This document shows, piece by piece, positions 1-9,666 of a stretch of 42,966 nucleotides of DNA. The notes beneath the pieces were generated by a model that did no database searches, was not told the DNA's origin, and saw nothing but the letters and a program-made list of their open reading frames with translations. Each line of letters starts with the position of its first letter. Within the stretch, counting starts at the first letter, position 1. This DNA is from Chloroflexota bacterium (GTDB lineage Bacteria > Chloroflexota > Anaerolineae > Aggregatilineales > Phototrophicaceae). The stretch lies in contig JAPPFH010000005.1 of NCBI GenBank assembly GCA_028875185.1, forward strand, positions 1 through 42,966, given 5' to 3'. Made by a program: the position numbers and the translations under genes.

Positions 1-33
1 TCGTATTGATGTTCAGACCTTTCAACAATCAAG

Positions 34-474
34 TCATTTCACATAAAGCGTATTGTAGTCTTTGCAGATTGTCGGAATCTTCGTACCTTGCGGCTTGTAC
101 CTTTCTTCGGTTACGACAGTTCCGCCGGAAACTCTCGCACGTGCGATCAAGTAAATGTCAGCCTTTTCGTTAGCAAGTCTGAGGTGATCAGGAACGGCGT
201 CTCTGAATTTGGAAGAGGCTAATTCAGAGCGGAGGAATAGCATCTCTTCATCAGTTGGGCTTGTAAACAACTCGCGAACTCTAGGTTGCTGCGCCCATTC
301 AGAGGCTTGATCTCCATGTTTTGCTCTCTGTAACTCTTCCTTCACTTGAGTTACGGACATAAGCATGCCACTATCGACTAGATTCTCATATTCCTGCCAT
401 AGGTTTGGAAATACATCACGAGGATATTTCTGAAAGAGCTCAATTAAGCTTGAGGTGTCGACGACATAAGTCAC
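34..474 (-). CDS. PIN-domain protein, DUF4411-like (putative toxin)
   Basis: A 146-residue protein with a PIN-like nuclease layout. An early Asp sits in VVDTSSL (residue 6), acidic residues lie in VKEELQ (about 46-47), and a later Asp occurs in EKADIYLIA (about 106), followed by VVTEER (about 123). These match the acidic metal-binding positions of PIN ribonucleases, and the overall pattern resembles DUF4411. Its start overlaps the end of the XRE/ImmA gene by four bases (ATGA), so the two are translated together from the minus strand. That pairing is a known toxin-antitoxin-like arrangement, in which the PIN protein would cleave RNA and the partner would control it. The stop lies 33 bases from the window edge and the gene looks complete. 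Toxicity is inferred from family and context only. Confidence 0.8.
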   Translation of the reverse strand: MTYVVDTSSLIELFQKYPRDVFPNLWQEYENLVDSGMLMSVTQVKEELQRAKHGDQASEWAQQPRVRELFTSPTDEEMLFLRSELASSKFRDAVPDHLRLANEKADIYLIARARVSGGTVVTEERYKPQGTKIPTICKDYNTLYVK

Positions 475-1619
475 GATCTCGCGCCGATAACTAGGTCTTC
501 CAACTTGTCAAGATTCTTTGGCGCGACCGCGAGATAATCCGCGAGTTCTTCCTCATCAATCAAATTCTCTTCCAATCGTCTGAAAGCCAGTTCTATATAA
601 TCCTCCCCAAGATAAGCGATCTGGGTTCGATAATAGTTGCCTCCACGAGTCGCCGAAGGTCTTATCTCGTCTCTCCATGCAGCAACAGTTTCTCTGTACT
701 CCTGAGGTGAGATTAGTTGACGATCACGATACTTTCGTAAAATGACTTCACGGCTAACGCAGAACATCCGCGACAGACGTTGCGCCTCTGAGACAGGATC
801 CGCTTCCGGATGTACAACTCGTTCAAATGCATTGTCCGGTACGAGAAAAGCGCCCGCAAACGCATTACAGCGCCTCTCAATTTGCGCGTATTCTTCCAGT
901 AGCGGGTACTGAAATGTGGAATTGCTGTCGACACCGCTAGTATGAAAAAGCAAGTGTGCGAGTTCATGGAACAGCGTAAAAATCTGCCGCACCTTCTCAT
1001 TCGAATTATTGACATAGATGATTGGAAAATCACTATCGTATAGACTGAAACCCGAATAATCATCGGTCTTGAAGGCGTCTTTGAATACTGTTACTCCAAC
1101 GTTGAAAAGCGCTGATCGCCAATTCTTTAGCGCCTCGTCATTGTCAATCCAGTTGAATTGCTGTTCCAGCGTAACCCCGATGTAGTCGCGAACTCTTCTT
1201 GTTGCGTAGCTCAACTCTTCATTAATATCGAGTCGGAGATCGCGAATGATTTGTGTGCGCGCGGGATTGCGCCCGTCACTCAACTCGGACAGGCCCACTT
1301 GAAACGCGCGCGCTTTATGCAGTAGCTTCCGGATTGACGGTGGCACTTCATCGAATTGCTCTGAGCCCAAGGTGCGGAATGTCTCTTCAATCTTAGGCGT
1401 TTCCGGTGGCTCGGGGAAAAAGAAAACGGCGACAGGCAGCCACAGATCCTTCGCGAGCTTTTCCAACTGCCGATATGTTGGCCGGGACTCGCCCATTTCC
1501 CACTCGGCGATTTTCCTGAAGTCCTTACGCTTCACCGCCAGCGCGTCAAGCGAATACCCTAAACGTTCCCGCGCCCAGGTGACGACTTCAGGGGTAATCG
1601 GCATCCGTTCTACTGCCAT
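471..1619 (-). CDS. XRE-family regulator with ImmA/IrrE metallopeptidase domain
   Basis: A 382-residue two-domain protein. Residues about 10-65 form a helix-turn-helix region (ERLGYSLDALAVK, then RKIAEWEMGESRPTYRQLEK) typical of XRE regulators. The central part carries the zinc peptidase motif HELAH at about 218-222 with a downstream Glu in IERRCNAFAGAFLVP (about 248), the ImmA/IrrE signature. Members of this family bind DNA and can cleave a regulator, and genes fused this way are often partnered with PIN or other toxins. Here the stop overlaps the start of the downstream PIN gene by four bases, so it is probably the antitoxin or regulator of the pair. The chosen ATG at 1619 has only a weak AAGAG upstream, and an ATG five codons later is also possible. 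The region looks AT-richer than genes further right, which hints at horizontal transfer. Confidence 0.85.
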   Translation of the reverse strand: MAVERMPITPEVVTWARERLGYSLDALAVKRKDFRKIAEWEMGESRPTYRQLEKLAKDLWLPVAVFFFPEPPETPKIEETFRTLGSEQFDEVPPSIRKLLHKARAFQVGLSELSDGRNPARTQIIRDLRLDINEELSYATRRVRDYIGVTLEQQFNWIDNDEALKNWRSALFNVGVTVFKDAFKTDDYSGFSLYDSDFPIIYVNNSNEKVRQIFTLFHELAHLLFHTSGVDSNSTFQYPLLEEYAQIERRCNAFAGAFLVPDNAFERVVHPEADPVSEAQRLSRMFCVSREVILRKYRDRQLISPQEYRETVAAWRDEIRPSATRGGNYYRTQIAYLGEDYIELAFRRLEENLIDEEELADYLAVAPKNLDKLEDLVIGARS

Positions 1620-1686
1620 AGCTCTTGTCCGCGCTCTGTTTCAATCTCGACTGTATTTCGAATGCGCGCGCCTGTCAAACGCCGCC

Positions 1687-2139
1687 TCACTCAAACACCC
1701 AGCGATCCACATCGCGCGCCCAGCCGCCGCAGAGCTCCGCCGCATTGAAAAAGTTCGCTGCCTCGAGCTTGCCATTCTCGACGCTGTCCGACCCGTGCGC
1801 CAGGTTGCGCCCGATCTCGAGACCGTAGTCGCCGCGAATGCTGCCGGGCGCTGCTTCAGAGGGCTTGGTTGCGCCGATTGTCGCGCGCGCCGCGGCGATG
1901 GCGTCCGTGCCTTCCAGCGCCATCACCACCACCGGCGCCGAGATGATGTACTCGACCAAACTGGGGAAGAAGGGACGCTCGCGGTGCACATCGTAGTGCC
2001 TTTCCGCCAATGCGCGGTCGACTTGCATCAGCTTCATGCCGATTATTTTGAGGCCGCGCGCTTCAAAGCGCCTGATGATTTCGCCGGTCAAGCCTCGCTG
2101 AACCGCATCCGGTTTCACGATGATCAATGTGCGTTCCAA
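1687..2139 (-). CDS. ndk: nucleoside diphosphate kinase
   Basis: The enzyme transfers the gamma phosphate from ATP to nucleoside diphosphates through a phospho-histidine, keeping NTP pools balanced in the cytoplasm. The N-terminus ERTLIIVKPDAVQRG and the active-site segment GRNLAHGSDSVE, whose His is phosphorylated, are unmistakable. I chose the TTG at 2139 because GAAAGG lies seven bases upstream of it and because it gives 150 residues, the usual family length. An ATG seven codons earlier (2160) lacks a ribosome binding site. The open frame extends to 2583, but that extension is not NDK-like and overlaps the divergent fucose synthase gene. The C-terminal half carries a slightly longer tail (GGWARDVDRWVFE). 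It stands alone, divergent from the next gene. Confidence 0.95.
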   Translation of the reverse strand: MERTLIIVKPDAVQRGLTGEIIRRFEARGLKIIGMKLMQVDRALAERHYDVHRERPFFPSLVEYIISAPVVVMALEGTDAIAAARATIGATKPSEAAPGSIRGDYGLEIGRNLAHGSDSVENGKLEAANFFNAAELCGGWARDVDRWVFE

Positions 2140-2340
2140 GAGATTGCCTTTCTGTCGCATCCGATTTTGGCTCTGGCTGCTTATGATACAGGCGCGCTCA
2201 AAAAATGTGTATGACCAGCGGCTGGCTTCTGTCACATTCGCCAAATTACTCGTGAGACGCCGCTGTGACATTCGTGTAAATCCAGCATGGAATAGCGAAT
2301 TTTCTGCTAAGATACGGACAGCCGACGGAGCGAGGCGCGA

Positions 2341-3330
2341 ATGAGCGATTCTTTCTGGAAGGACCAGGTGGTGATTGTGACTGGGGGCGCTGGTTTTCTT
2401 GGGCGTCATGTCGTTGGATTGCTGAACGCGCGGTCGGCTCGGCGCGTCATTGTTCCTCGCAGCGCCGTCTACGACTTGCGTGAGCAAGCGGCGGTCGCGC
2501 GCCTGTTTGCCGATCATAGCGATGCGACTATGGTCATCCATTTGGCGGCAAACGTTGGCGGCATTGGCATCAACCGCGAGCATCCCGGCTTGTTCTGCTA
2601 CGAGAATCTGATGATGGGCGCCTTAATGCTGGAGTATGCGCGCCGCGCCGGCGTCGCCAAATTTGTCGGCATCGGCACCGTCTGCAGTTATCCCAAATTC
2701 GCCCCCGTGCCCTTTAAGGAAGAGGATCTGTGGAGCGGCTACCCGGAAGAAACCAACGCGCCTTATGGAATGGCGAAGAAGATGCTGCTGGTTCAGAGCC
2801 AAGCGTATCGCCAGGAATATGGCTATAACGCCATTCACTTGCTGCCGGTTAATCTTTATGGACCGCACGACAAGTTTGATCTGAAATCGTCTCACGTCAT
2901 CCCAGCCGTGATTCGCAAAATGGTGGATGCGCAAGAGCGCGGCGCCGCCCAAGTCACGCTGTTCGGCGATGGCTCGCCCACCCGCGAGTTTCTCTTTGTG
3001 CGCGATGCGGCTGAGGGAATCGTTCTTGCGGCGGAGCGTTATGACAGCGCCGAGCCGGTCAACCTCGGCAGCGCGTTTGAAATCAGCATCCGCGATCTGG
3101 TGAAAATCATCGCGGACGAGGTGGGCTTCGACGGCGAGCTGCGTTGGGACACGAGCAAGCCAAACGGCCAACCGCGGCGAAAGCTTGATGTCTCGCGCGC
3201 TGAGCGGGAATTCGGCTTCGTATCGCGCACCGATTTCCGCTCCGGGCTGCGCGAGACGATCAACTGGTATCGCGCCCAGCGGCAAGAGCCTGTTCTGGAT
3301 ATGGCGGAGGCCAGAACCGCGGGCTCGTGA
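2341..3330 (+). CDS. fcl: GDP-L-fucose synthase (NAD-dependent epimerase/dehydratase family)
   Basis: A 329-residue short-chain-dehydrogenase-type sugar nucleotide enzyme. The Rossmann motif TGGAGFLG is at about 13-20, and the catalytic Tyr and Lys are in YGMAKK (about 142 and 146). The fucose-synthase-specific block [19 protein letters not shown] and [14 protein letters not shown] support GDP-4-keto-6-deoxymannose 3,5-epimerase/4-reductase activity, which makes GDP-L-fucose for surface glycans. GAGG lies five bases before the ATG. The partner GDP-mannose dehydratase (gmd) is not in this window. The next gene, a large membrane protein that may handle glycans, follows after 42 bases on the same strand and is probably co-transcribed. 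Confidence 0.92.
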   Translation: MSDSFWKDQVVIVTGGAGFLGRHVVGLLNARSARRVIVPRSAVYDLREQAAVARLFADHSDATMVIHLAANVGGIGINREHPGLFCYENLMMGALMLEYARRAGVAKFVGIGTVCSYPKFAPVPFKEEDLWSGYPEETNAPYGMAKKMLLVQSQAYRQEYGYNAIHLLPVNLYGPHDKFDLKSSHVIPAVIRKMVDAQERGAAQVTLFGDGSPTREFLFVRDAAEGIVLAAERYDSAEPVNLGSAFEISIRDLVKIIADEVGFDGELRWDTSKPNGQPRRKLDVSRAEREFGFVSRTDFRSGLRETINWYRAQRQEPVLDMAEARTAGS

Positions 3331-3372
3331 TTATGCTTCTCGCGCGCGCGAGACGGCCCAAAAAAGGGAAAG

Positions 3373-5838
3373 ATGAGCGTAATTCGCAATCACTTGCATT
3401 TCTGGCTCTTGGCGCCAGCCTTAATCGTCGTGATGACCTGGCCTGCGTTTTATTATGTGCTGGATACTGAGACCTTCTGGATACCAAGCGCGGGCCACGA
3501 TGTCTGGTATGAATTGTGGGAGGGCTGGTATGGCGGCTTAATCTTGGATGGCCGCGCCGATCTGTTCTATACGGATTTGCTATTCTACCCGGATGGCGTG
3601 TCGCTGATATATCACCAGCACACCGTGCCCCACATGCTTCTCTATCAAATGCTCCGCCTTCTGCTGCCGATTTCCAGCGCGTATAGCCTCGCCTTTTTGC
3701 TGACGCTGCTTGCGAACGCGCTCGCGACCTATATCTGCGCCAATCTGTTTGTGAAAGACAAGTGGATCAGTCTGTTCGCCGGCGCCTTCGTCGGCATCTG
3801 CATAACTTTGCGCGCCAAAACAGACGCGCAATTCTGGACCTATTACACCTTGCCGCTAGCCGTCTATTTCTTGCATCGCGCGATTGCCGAGCGCAGCAGG
3901 CTGTTCGCGATTGTCAGCGGGCTTGCCGTTGGGCTAACGGTTTATATTGGATTCTATGTTCTCGTCTGCTTGATAATCACTGTCGGGATTTACGGCTTAT
4001 ATCTGGCTTGCTCGCGCTGGCGCGATCCAGGCTTTTGGTGGCTGGCTCTCATCGCCGTTTTCGCTTGCGCTGCCGTCAGCTTGCCTCGCCTAGCGCCGAT
4101 GCTATCCGACCGAGAGCAAGTCGAGACGGTGCTTGAGTTTCGCTCCTACTGGGATGAGGCGTCTAACGATCTTCTGGACTTCGTCGCGCATCCGGTTTTC
4201 ACCAACGTTTGCTGTCGCCAACAGGCATATCTCGGTTATGTAAACATCCTGCTCGCATGCCTGAGCTTGGCGCTGGTCCAGGGCAGGCGCAAGCTGCTGA
4301 TTTGGTTCCTTATTATGTTCGTATTTATCGTGCTTCGTCTCGGCACATTTCTCACGATAAACGGAACAGAATACCGCGATATTCTTTTGCCAAAACATTA
4401 TCTCAATTATTTGTTTCCCGAGTTATTTCGCGGCTTTGCCGGCGGCCATCATTGGGTATTGGGCGCGCTCTTACCCTTGGCGATTCTTGTATGCTACAGC
4501 TTGCAGGCGCTGTTTCGCTCGACGACATCATGGCGGAAACCGGTCATGATAATCGGGCTGATTATTTTGGTGTCGATCGAACATTACCATCATCCGATTG
4601 CCAGTCAGATCGTAACCGCCGATAGCATCGCGTATGTGGATTGGTTAAAGACGAAAGAAGAAGACCAAGCGATCCATCTCATTAATGTACCAATGAATAC
4701 GACATTTTTGCGCCGCTATTACAATTTCATCCAGATGCTGACCGGTTATCCGCAAGTGGAAGGCAGCGTGAATCGATTGCTGCCCGATGCCTATGCCTAC
4801 ATAAACAGCAATCCGATATTGCGACGGTGGCGAGAGGGCGAGCCAATTCATTGTCTTCCAGCCAATATGGAGACATTCCAAGCTGCTCTCGACCGACTAT
4901 TGAATGACGGCTTCACACATGTAGTTTTTCACCATGGCGGCAAACGCCGGCCGGAATCTCACAGCTTTGCGAGCGTGCCGCCAGCGCACAACGACGACTA
5001 CGTCGCGATCTACCGGGTGGCGGCGCTCCGGCAGAGCTGCGACAACGGCGCAATGCTCGGAGAGAATATCGCGCCACAATTGCGCGATTTGGCATTGTCG
5101 ACGGATGTCTCGCCCGATCCCAATATTTTGTTGCTCAGCACGCATCCTACGCAGTCAGTCGACGATGGGCAGTTCGTCTATTTCAATTCTGTATTCGACG
5201 GATGGAAGACTTTCGCGCATGTTTATGGCGGAGACGGCGAGGTTCTGGTCCAGTCATTGAAGGGCAATGTCATCGACTTGCAAAGTGTTGTGGCCAGCAG
5301 TCAGATTATCCTGCGATTACTTGACCCGACGCAAGCCGAATCGGCCGCGCTCAAGTCATTGGATGAGAAGCTTGATAGCCATTATCGGCGTTGCGGCCGC
5401 GTCATTGATACCAGCCGAACAATCGCCGAGTACTTCATAAGGTCAGAATTTCCTTGCGCCATTATGCAGTCTACGGACCGTTACAGCGTCCAGTACGCCA
5501 ATGGCGCGAAGCTGGAAAACGCCCTGCTGGATCGCCGCGACAGCGCAATTGACCTGTACCTGTATTGGAAGAATCGTCCTGCAGATGAAGATATCTATGC
5601 CTACTCAGTTCAAATCTTTAACGCGGCTGGTCAAAAGGTACAGCAGGCGGACGCCGTCATCGGTCATGATCCGCTTGCTCATCAGCGGCTGGACATTTCC
5701 GCCTTCGGCGCCGGCGTCTACACGCTAAATCTGATTGTGTACGACTTCAGCACCGGCGCCAGTGTGGCAGGAACGGCTTCCGATAGCGGCAGCGCGTTTG
5801 ATCGACAATTGGAATTGACGCGCTTCACAATCGAATGA
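3373..5838 (+). CDS. large polytopic membrane protein, GT-C glycosyltransferase-like
   Basis: An 821-residue protein. The first half is strongly hydrophobic, with about ten predicted membrane spans from FWLLAPALIVVMTWPAFYYV onward. It includes the ICANLFVKDKW loop, the LAVGLTVYIGFYVLVCL span and a late LLPLAILVCYSL span, and is followed by a soluble C-terminal region of roughly 400 residues. An early acidic loop (SAGHDVWYELWEGWYGG) fits the first extracytoplasmic loop of GT-C enzymes, which use lipid-linked sugars. I cannot identify a specific family. AGGG precedes the ATG by about five bases. The position 42 bases after fucose synthase suggests a surface-glycan role, which is inference. Base composition appears lower in GC than its neighbours. 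Confidence 0.7.
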   Translation: MSVIRNHLHFWLLAPALIVVMTWPAFYYVLDTETFWIPSAGHDVWYELWEGWYGGLILDGRADLFYTDLLFYPDGVSLIYHQHTVPHMLLYQMLRLLLPISSAYSLAFLLTLLANALATYICANLFVKDKWISLFAGAFVGICITLRAKTDAQFWTYYTLPLAVYFLHRAIAERSRLFAIVSGLAVGLTVYIGFYVLVCLIITVGIYGLYLACSRWRDPGFWWLALIAVFACAAVSLPRLAPMLSDREQVETVLEFRSYWDEASNDLLDFVAHPVFTNVCCRQQAYLGYVNILLACLSLALVQGRRKLLIWFLIMFVFIVLRLGTFLTINGTEYRDILLPKHYLNYLFPELFRGFAGGHHWVLGALLPLAILVCYSLQALFRSTTSWRKPVMIIGLIILVSIEHYHHPIASQIVTADSIAYVDWLKTKEEDQAIHLINVPMNTTFLRRYYNFIQMLTGYPQVEGSVNRLLPDAYAYINSNPILRRWREGEPIHCLPANMETFQAALDRLLNDGFTHVVFHHGGKRRPESHSFASVPPAHNDDYVAIYRVAALRQSCDNGAMLGENIAPQLRDLALSTDVSPDPNILLLSTHPTQSVDDGQFVYFNSVFDGWKTFAHVYGGDGEVLVQSLKGNVIDLQSVVASSQIILRLLDPTQAESAALKSLDEKLDSHYRRCGRVIDTSRTIAEYFIRSEFPCAIMQSTDRYSVQYANGAKLENALLDRRDSAIDLYLYWKNRPADEDIYAYSVQIFNAAGQKVQQADAVIGHDPLAHQRLDISAFGAGVYTLNLIVYDFSTGASVAGTASDSGSAFDRQLELTRFTIE

Positions 5839-6135
5839 CCCGGCTGAGCCTCGACTTGTAAATTGCCCATTGCGCGGGGAATTAACCGCGCGGTCAAATT
5901 TGTGGAAAATTGGTAAACTTTCGCGTTGTCTGGTAACATTATGCCAGTCCGGTTTCGTAGCGCCAGACGGCTAGGAAATTCACCTGCGCTGCGGCGCTGG
6001 AGGCACAGCGGCGAAGCGTGCTTGGGATTGCGGTTCCGACCGGCGAGATCCTGGCGCTGATCGCAATCGTTCGGCAGACTCTCTCGTCAATAGACAAATT
6101 TAAGAGAGGCGTTGTTGTATGAGGAGGGTAGCGCT
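5839..6135. other. intergenic region before the ABC ATPase pair
   Basis: About 300 bases without a convincing gene. A six-base-pair hairpin (GCGCGG and CCGCGC, 5872-5891) lies just after the membrane protein gene but has no T tract, so it is at best a weak terminator. An open frame with no similarity I recognise runs from about 5960 to 6122 and ends next to the ribosome binding site of the following gene. It could be a decayed gene end. No clear promoter was found. Confidence 0.4.
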
Positions 6136-7146
<1,011 letters not shown>

Positions 7147-7147
7147 T

Positions 7148-8176
7148 ATGTCTAGCCAAGTCATGACCGCCGAGAAGCGCAAAAGTCTGGACGAAAGTGA
7201 TGTAATCCTCGAAGTAACCGACCTGAAAAAGTATTTCCCGATCTCGGCTGGCATCGTTTTTCAGCGGCAAGTCGGGGCGGTGCGCGCGGTTGATGGCATC
7301 AGCTTCCATGTGATCCGCGGCGAAACGCTCGGCTTGGTCGGCGAATCCGGCTGCGGCAAGAGTACAACGGGCCGCACGATATTGCAGCTTTATCGCCCGA
7401 CCGAAGGCAGTGTGCGCTTCGAGGGGCAAGAGCTGTCCACGATGAGCGGGAACGATTTGCGTCAGATGCGGCGCCGGATGCAGATCATCTTTCAGGATCC
7501 CTTCGCCTCATTGAACCCGCGCATGACCGTCGGCAGCATCGTCAGCGAGCCGCTGCAAATCCACAAAATTTATTCCAACAAGAAGGAACGCCAGCAATAT
7601 GTGGAGCAGTTGATGGAAAAGGTGGGCTTGAACCCCTACTTCATCAACCGTTACCCGCATGAATTCTCCGGCGGTCAGCGGCAGCGCATCGGCATCGCGC
7701 GCGCTCTGGCGCTCGAGCCGAGCTTCATCGTCGCCGACGAGCCGATCTCAGCGCTTGATGTATCGATTCAAGCGCAGGTGGTCAACTTGATGGAAGAGCT
7801 GCAAGACGAGCTCAACCTGACTTATCTCTTCATCGCCCACGATCTCAGCATGGTGCGGCATATCTGCGATCGGGTGGCGGTGATGTATCTTGGCAAGATC
7901 GTGGAGTTAGGTCCGGTCGATGAAGTCTACGACAACCCGCAGCATCCCTACACGCAGGCGCTGCTTTCCGCCGTGCCCGTGCCCGACCCGCAGGTGGAGG
8001 AGGATCGCCAGCGCATCATCATCTCCGGCGATCTGCCGAGCCCTTCGAGTCCGCCGACGGGCTGCAATTTCAACACGCGCTGCCCGGTTCGCTTTGATCT
8101 CTGTTTCGAGGAGCCGGATCCGCCGCTGATTGAGGCGCGCCCGCAGCATTATGTGAGTTGCCACCGGGTGACTTAG
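7148..8176 (+). CDS. oligopeptide/dipeptide ABC transporter ATP-binding protein (OppF/DppF type)
   Basis: The second ATPase of the pair, 342 residues. It has Walker [11 protein letters not shown]-loop [11 protein letters not shown], signature FSGGQRQR, Walker [13 protein letters not shown] and switch IAHDLSMV. The C-terminal tail has four Cys ([15 protein letters not shown]), as in OppF/DppF. Importers of this class use a heterodimer of OppD and OppF, so the two genes most likely form one engine. The ATG is a single base past the stop of the first gene, so translation is probably coupled. A strong hairpin and T tract just downstream ends the operon. The permeases must be encoded elsewhere or have been lost here. 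Confidence 0.92.
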   Translation: MSSQVMTAEKRKSLDESDVILEVTDLKKYFPISAGIVFQRQVGAVRAVDGISFHVIRGETLGLVGESGCGKSTTGRTILQLYRPTEGSVRFEGQELSTMSGNDLRQMRRRMQIIFQDPFASLNPRMTVGSIVSEPLQIHKIYSNKKERQQYVEQLMEKVGLNPYFINRYPHEFSGGQRQRIGIARALALEPSFIVADEPISALDVSIQAQVVNLMEELQDELNLTYLFIAHDLSMVRHICDRVAVMYLGKIVELGPVDEVYDNPQHPYTQALLSAVPVPDPQVEEDRQRIIISGDLPSPSSPPTGCNFNTRCPVRFDLCFEEPDPPLIEARPQHYVSCHRVT

Positions 8177-8198
8177 GCGCTTCCACGAAAAGAATGTA

Positions 8199-8229
8199 GG
8201 GGAGACACTGTGTGTCCCCCTTTTTCTTT
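8199..8229 (+). terminator. intrinsic terminator after the ABC ATPase operon
   Basis: GGGGAGACAC (8199-8208), loop TGT, GTGTCCCCC (8212-8220), with one bulged A, followed by TTTTTCTTT. The stem is GC-rich and the T tract follows at once, as required for Rho-independent termination. Its left end (TGTAGGGG from 8195) resembles the dispersed palindromes found elsewhere in the window, so the terminator may have come from one of them. Confidence 0.8.
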
Positions 8230-8276
8230 ATGGTTTTCTTGACAAGTGGATAATTATGTGCAACATGAGGTCGTGT

Positions 8277-9009
8277 ATGAGAACGCGACGAATGTTTGCC
8301 GTGAATCGCCCCGATTGCCATATCGAATGCGCCGATTACCGCGACTTTCTCGACGGCTTGGTGGCTGAGTCGGTGGATTTGGTTTTGACCGACCCGCCTT
8401 ATGCAATCAGCAGAACTACGGGATTCCAGTCGTTAGGTAAAAACAGCGTAAAGCGGTTTGCTGTGTCTATGGACTTTGGCGAGTGGGACCACGCCGAGAT
8501 AGACCTCAACGCTCTGGCAGAAAAGTGCTGGCGTGTGCTGCGCAAGGGCGGTACGTTAATCTGCTTCTATGACATTTGGAAAATTGAGCGGCTGAAGCTG
8601 GCGTTTGAAGTGGCGGGCTTCTCGATGATTCGGCTAATCATTTGGCAGAAGACGAATCCAGTCCCGCTCAATTCAAAGCGAACCTACTTGTCGAACAGTC
8701 GAGAAGTTGCGGTCGTCGGGGTAAAAGGCGGCAAGCCAACATTCAACGCAAGTTATCACAATGGCATCTATTCGTATCCCATCCCGCGTCACAATGGCAA
8801 GCGCATCCACCCCACGCAAAAGCCAGTTGAACTGTTTGCGGAACTGATAGAGGTCCATAGCTGCGCCGAAGACTTTGTAGTTGATCCTTTTCTTGGTGCT
8901 GGGACAACTGCCGTAGCCTGTGGATTCGCGGGGGGGGGGGGGGCGCACCTTTGCAGGATGTGATATCGATGAGCACTATGTCGCGCGCGTATTGGAGCGC
9001 CTGCAATGA
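8277..9009 (+). CDS. DNA methyltransferase of a type II restriction-modification system, frame broken at a poly-G tract
   Basis: A beta-class N6-adenine or N4-cytosine DNA methyltransferase. DPPY in LVLTDPPYAIS is near residue 39, HPTQKPVELF comes later, and the AdoMet loop DPFLGAGTTAVAC is near residue 204. In this order the catalytic motif precedes the AdoMet motif. As sequenced, the frame stops at 8963 after a run of 14 G (8930-8943), giving 228 residues. One G fewer would continue into RTFAGCDIDEHY and a stop at 9007-9009, giving about 243 residues and supplying the acidic residue that follows the AdoMet motif. That restored stop overlaps the endonuclease ATG, which strongly supports it as the true end. 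The start at 8277 has TGAGG six bases upstream. ATG codons at 8256, 8265 and 8292 are alternatives. Confidence 0.85.
8930..8943 (+). repeat. 14-base poly-G homopolymer inside the methyltransferase
   Basis: Fourteen consecutive G bases, by far the longest homopolymer I see in the window. The tract sits between VACGFA and the RTFAGCDID tail. Slippage of one base would switch the methyltransferase between a truncated and a full-length form. An assembly or sequencing error would look the same. Confidence 0.95.
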
Positions 9010-9620
9010 GTGCCGGGCGCGACTGGATTCCGCGACGCGGATCAATGGCGGCGCTATTCTTGGAGCTTGCGCAGCCTGATGAACAGGGATTTAGTCGACA
9101 AGTTCCAGTTGTGGAGTTTAACGGCAAGTATCAGAAGTTACAGATGGGCAACGGCGGCTCGTGGTGCCGAGACGATGGTCCATTGGCGAAGAAGTACAAT
9201 ATACGCAGGCATAAATCGCGCGGCAGGATCGTTGCCGTAGAACTACAAGGCTTCAAGAAGATGGCAATAGAAAAGCCCATCCCTGCTTGGATACGCGAAC
9301 AACTGCTGGGCGAGCGCTGCGTTGTGCTGGATGTCAGCAAGGTGGAGATTGATCACAAAGATGGGCGCCGGGATGATCCGCGGCTGACTGATATAGACCG
9401 CGTTACAATTGACGACTTCCAGCCGTTGTCCAAAGCGGCGAACAACGCCAAGAGGCAACACTGTAAGGACTGCCGCGTCACGGACAGGCGCTATGACGCG
9501 CGGCGGCTGGGCTTCCCGATTTCCCAATTCAAAGGCAATGGCGAGTACAACGGCACTTGCGTCGGATGCTATTGGCACGACCCCAAGGCATTCATTCGCG
9601 CAGTTAGCAAGGAAAGATAG
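9006..9620 (+). CDS. putative type II restriction endonuclease, HNH fold
   Basis: A 204-residue protein whose second half carries an HNH-type nuclease signature. EIDHKDGRRDD starts near residue 114, with His-117 as the probable general base, followed by DDFQPLSKAANNAKRQ. Two CxxC pairs (CKDC near 152 and CVGC near 190) probably bind a structural zinc. The N-terminal half is unassigned and may bind DNA. The ATG overlaps the stop of the frame-restored methyltransferase (ATGA at 9006-9009), the usual design of a coupled modification-restriction pair. Restriction function is inferred from the partner and the HNH motif, and the recognition site cannot be read from the sequence. In the frame as sequenced, the methyltransferase ends 42 bases before this start, so coupling may be weakened. 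Confidence 0.8.
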   Translation: MSAGRDWIPRRGSMAALFLELAQPDEQGFSRQVPVVEFNGKYQKLQMGNGGSWCRDDGPLAKKYNIRRHKSRGRIVAVELQGFKKMAIEKPIPAWIREQLLGERCVVLDVSKVEIDHKDGRRDDPRLTDIDRVTIDDFQPLSKAANNAKRQHCKDCRVTDRRYDARRLGFPISQFKGNGEYNGTCVGCYWHDPKAFIRAVSKER

Positions 9621-9666
9621 CAGACCTCCTCATTAGCTGCGGGCGTTGTTGGATTCCCAGCGACCG

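Noticed and set aside
1372-2214. 280-codon plus-strand frame opposite the ImmA and NDK genes
   Set aside because: It runs antisense to two convincingly recognised genes and has no domain similarity.
2140-2583. N-terminal extension of nucleoside diphosphate kinase
   Set aside because: It is not NDK-like, overlaps the divergent fucose synthase gene, and the TTG at 2139 has the correct Shine-Dalgarno and length.
5960-6122. Open frame with a GTG upstream of the first ABC ATPase
   Set aside because: It is short, unlike any family I know, and has no clear ribosome binding site.
8239-8267. TTGACA as a promoter of the methyltransferase
   Set aside because: The bases 16-18 downstream match the -10 consensus poorly. 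GATAAT at 8249 has no good -35 partner.
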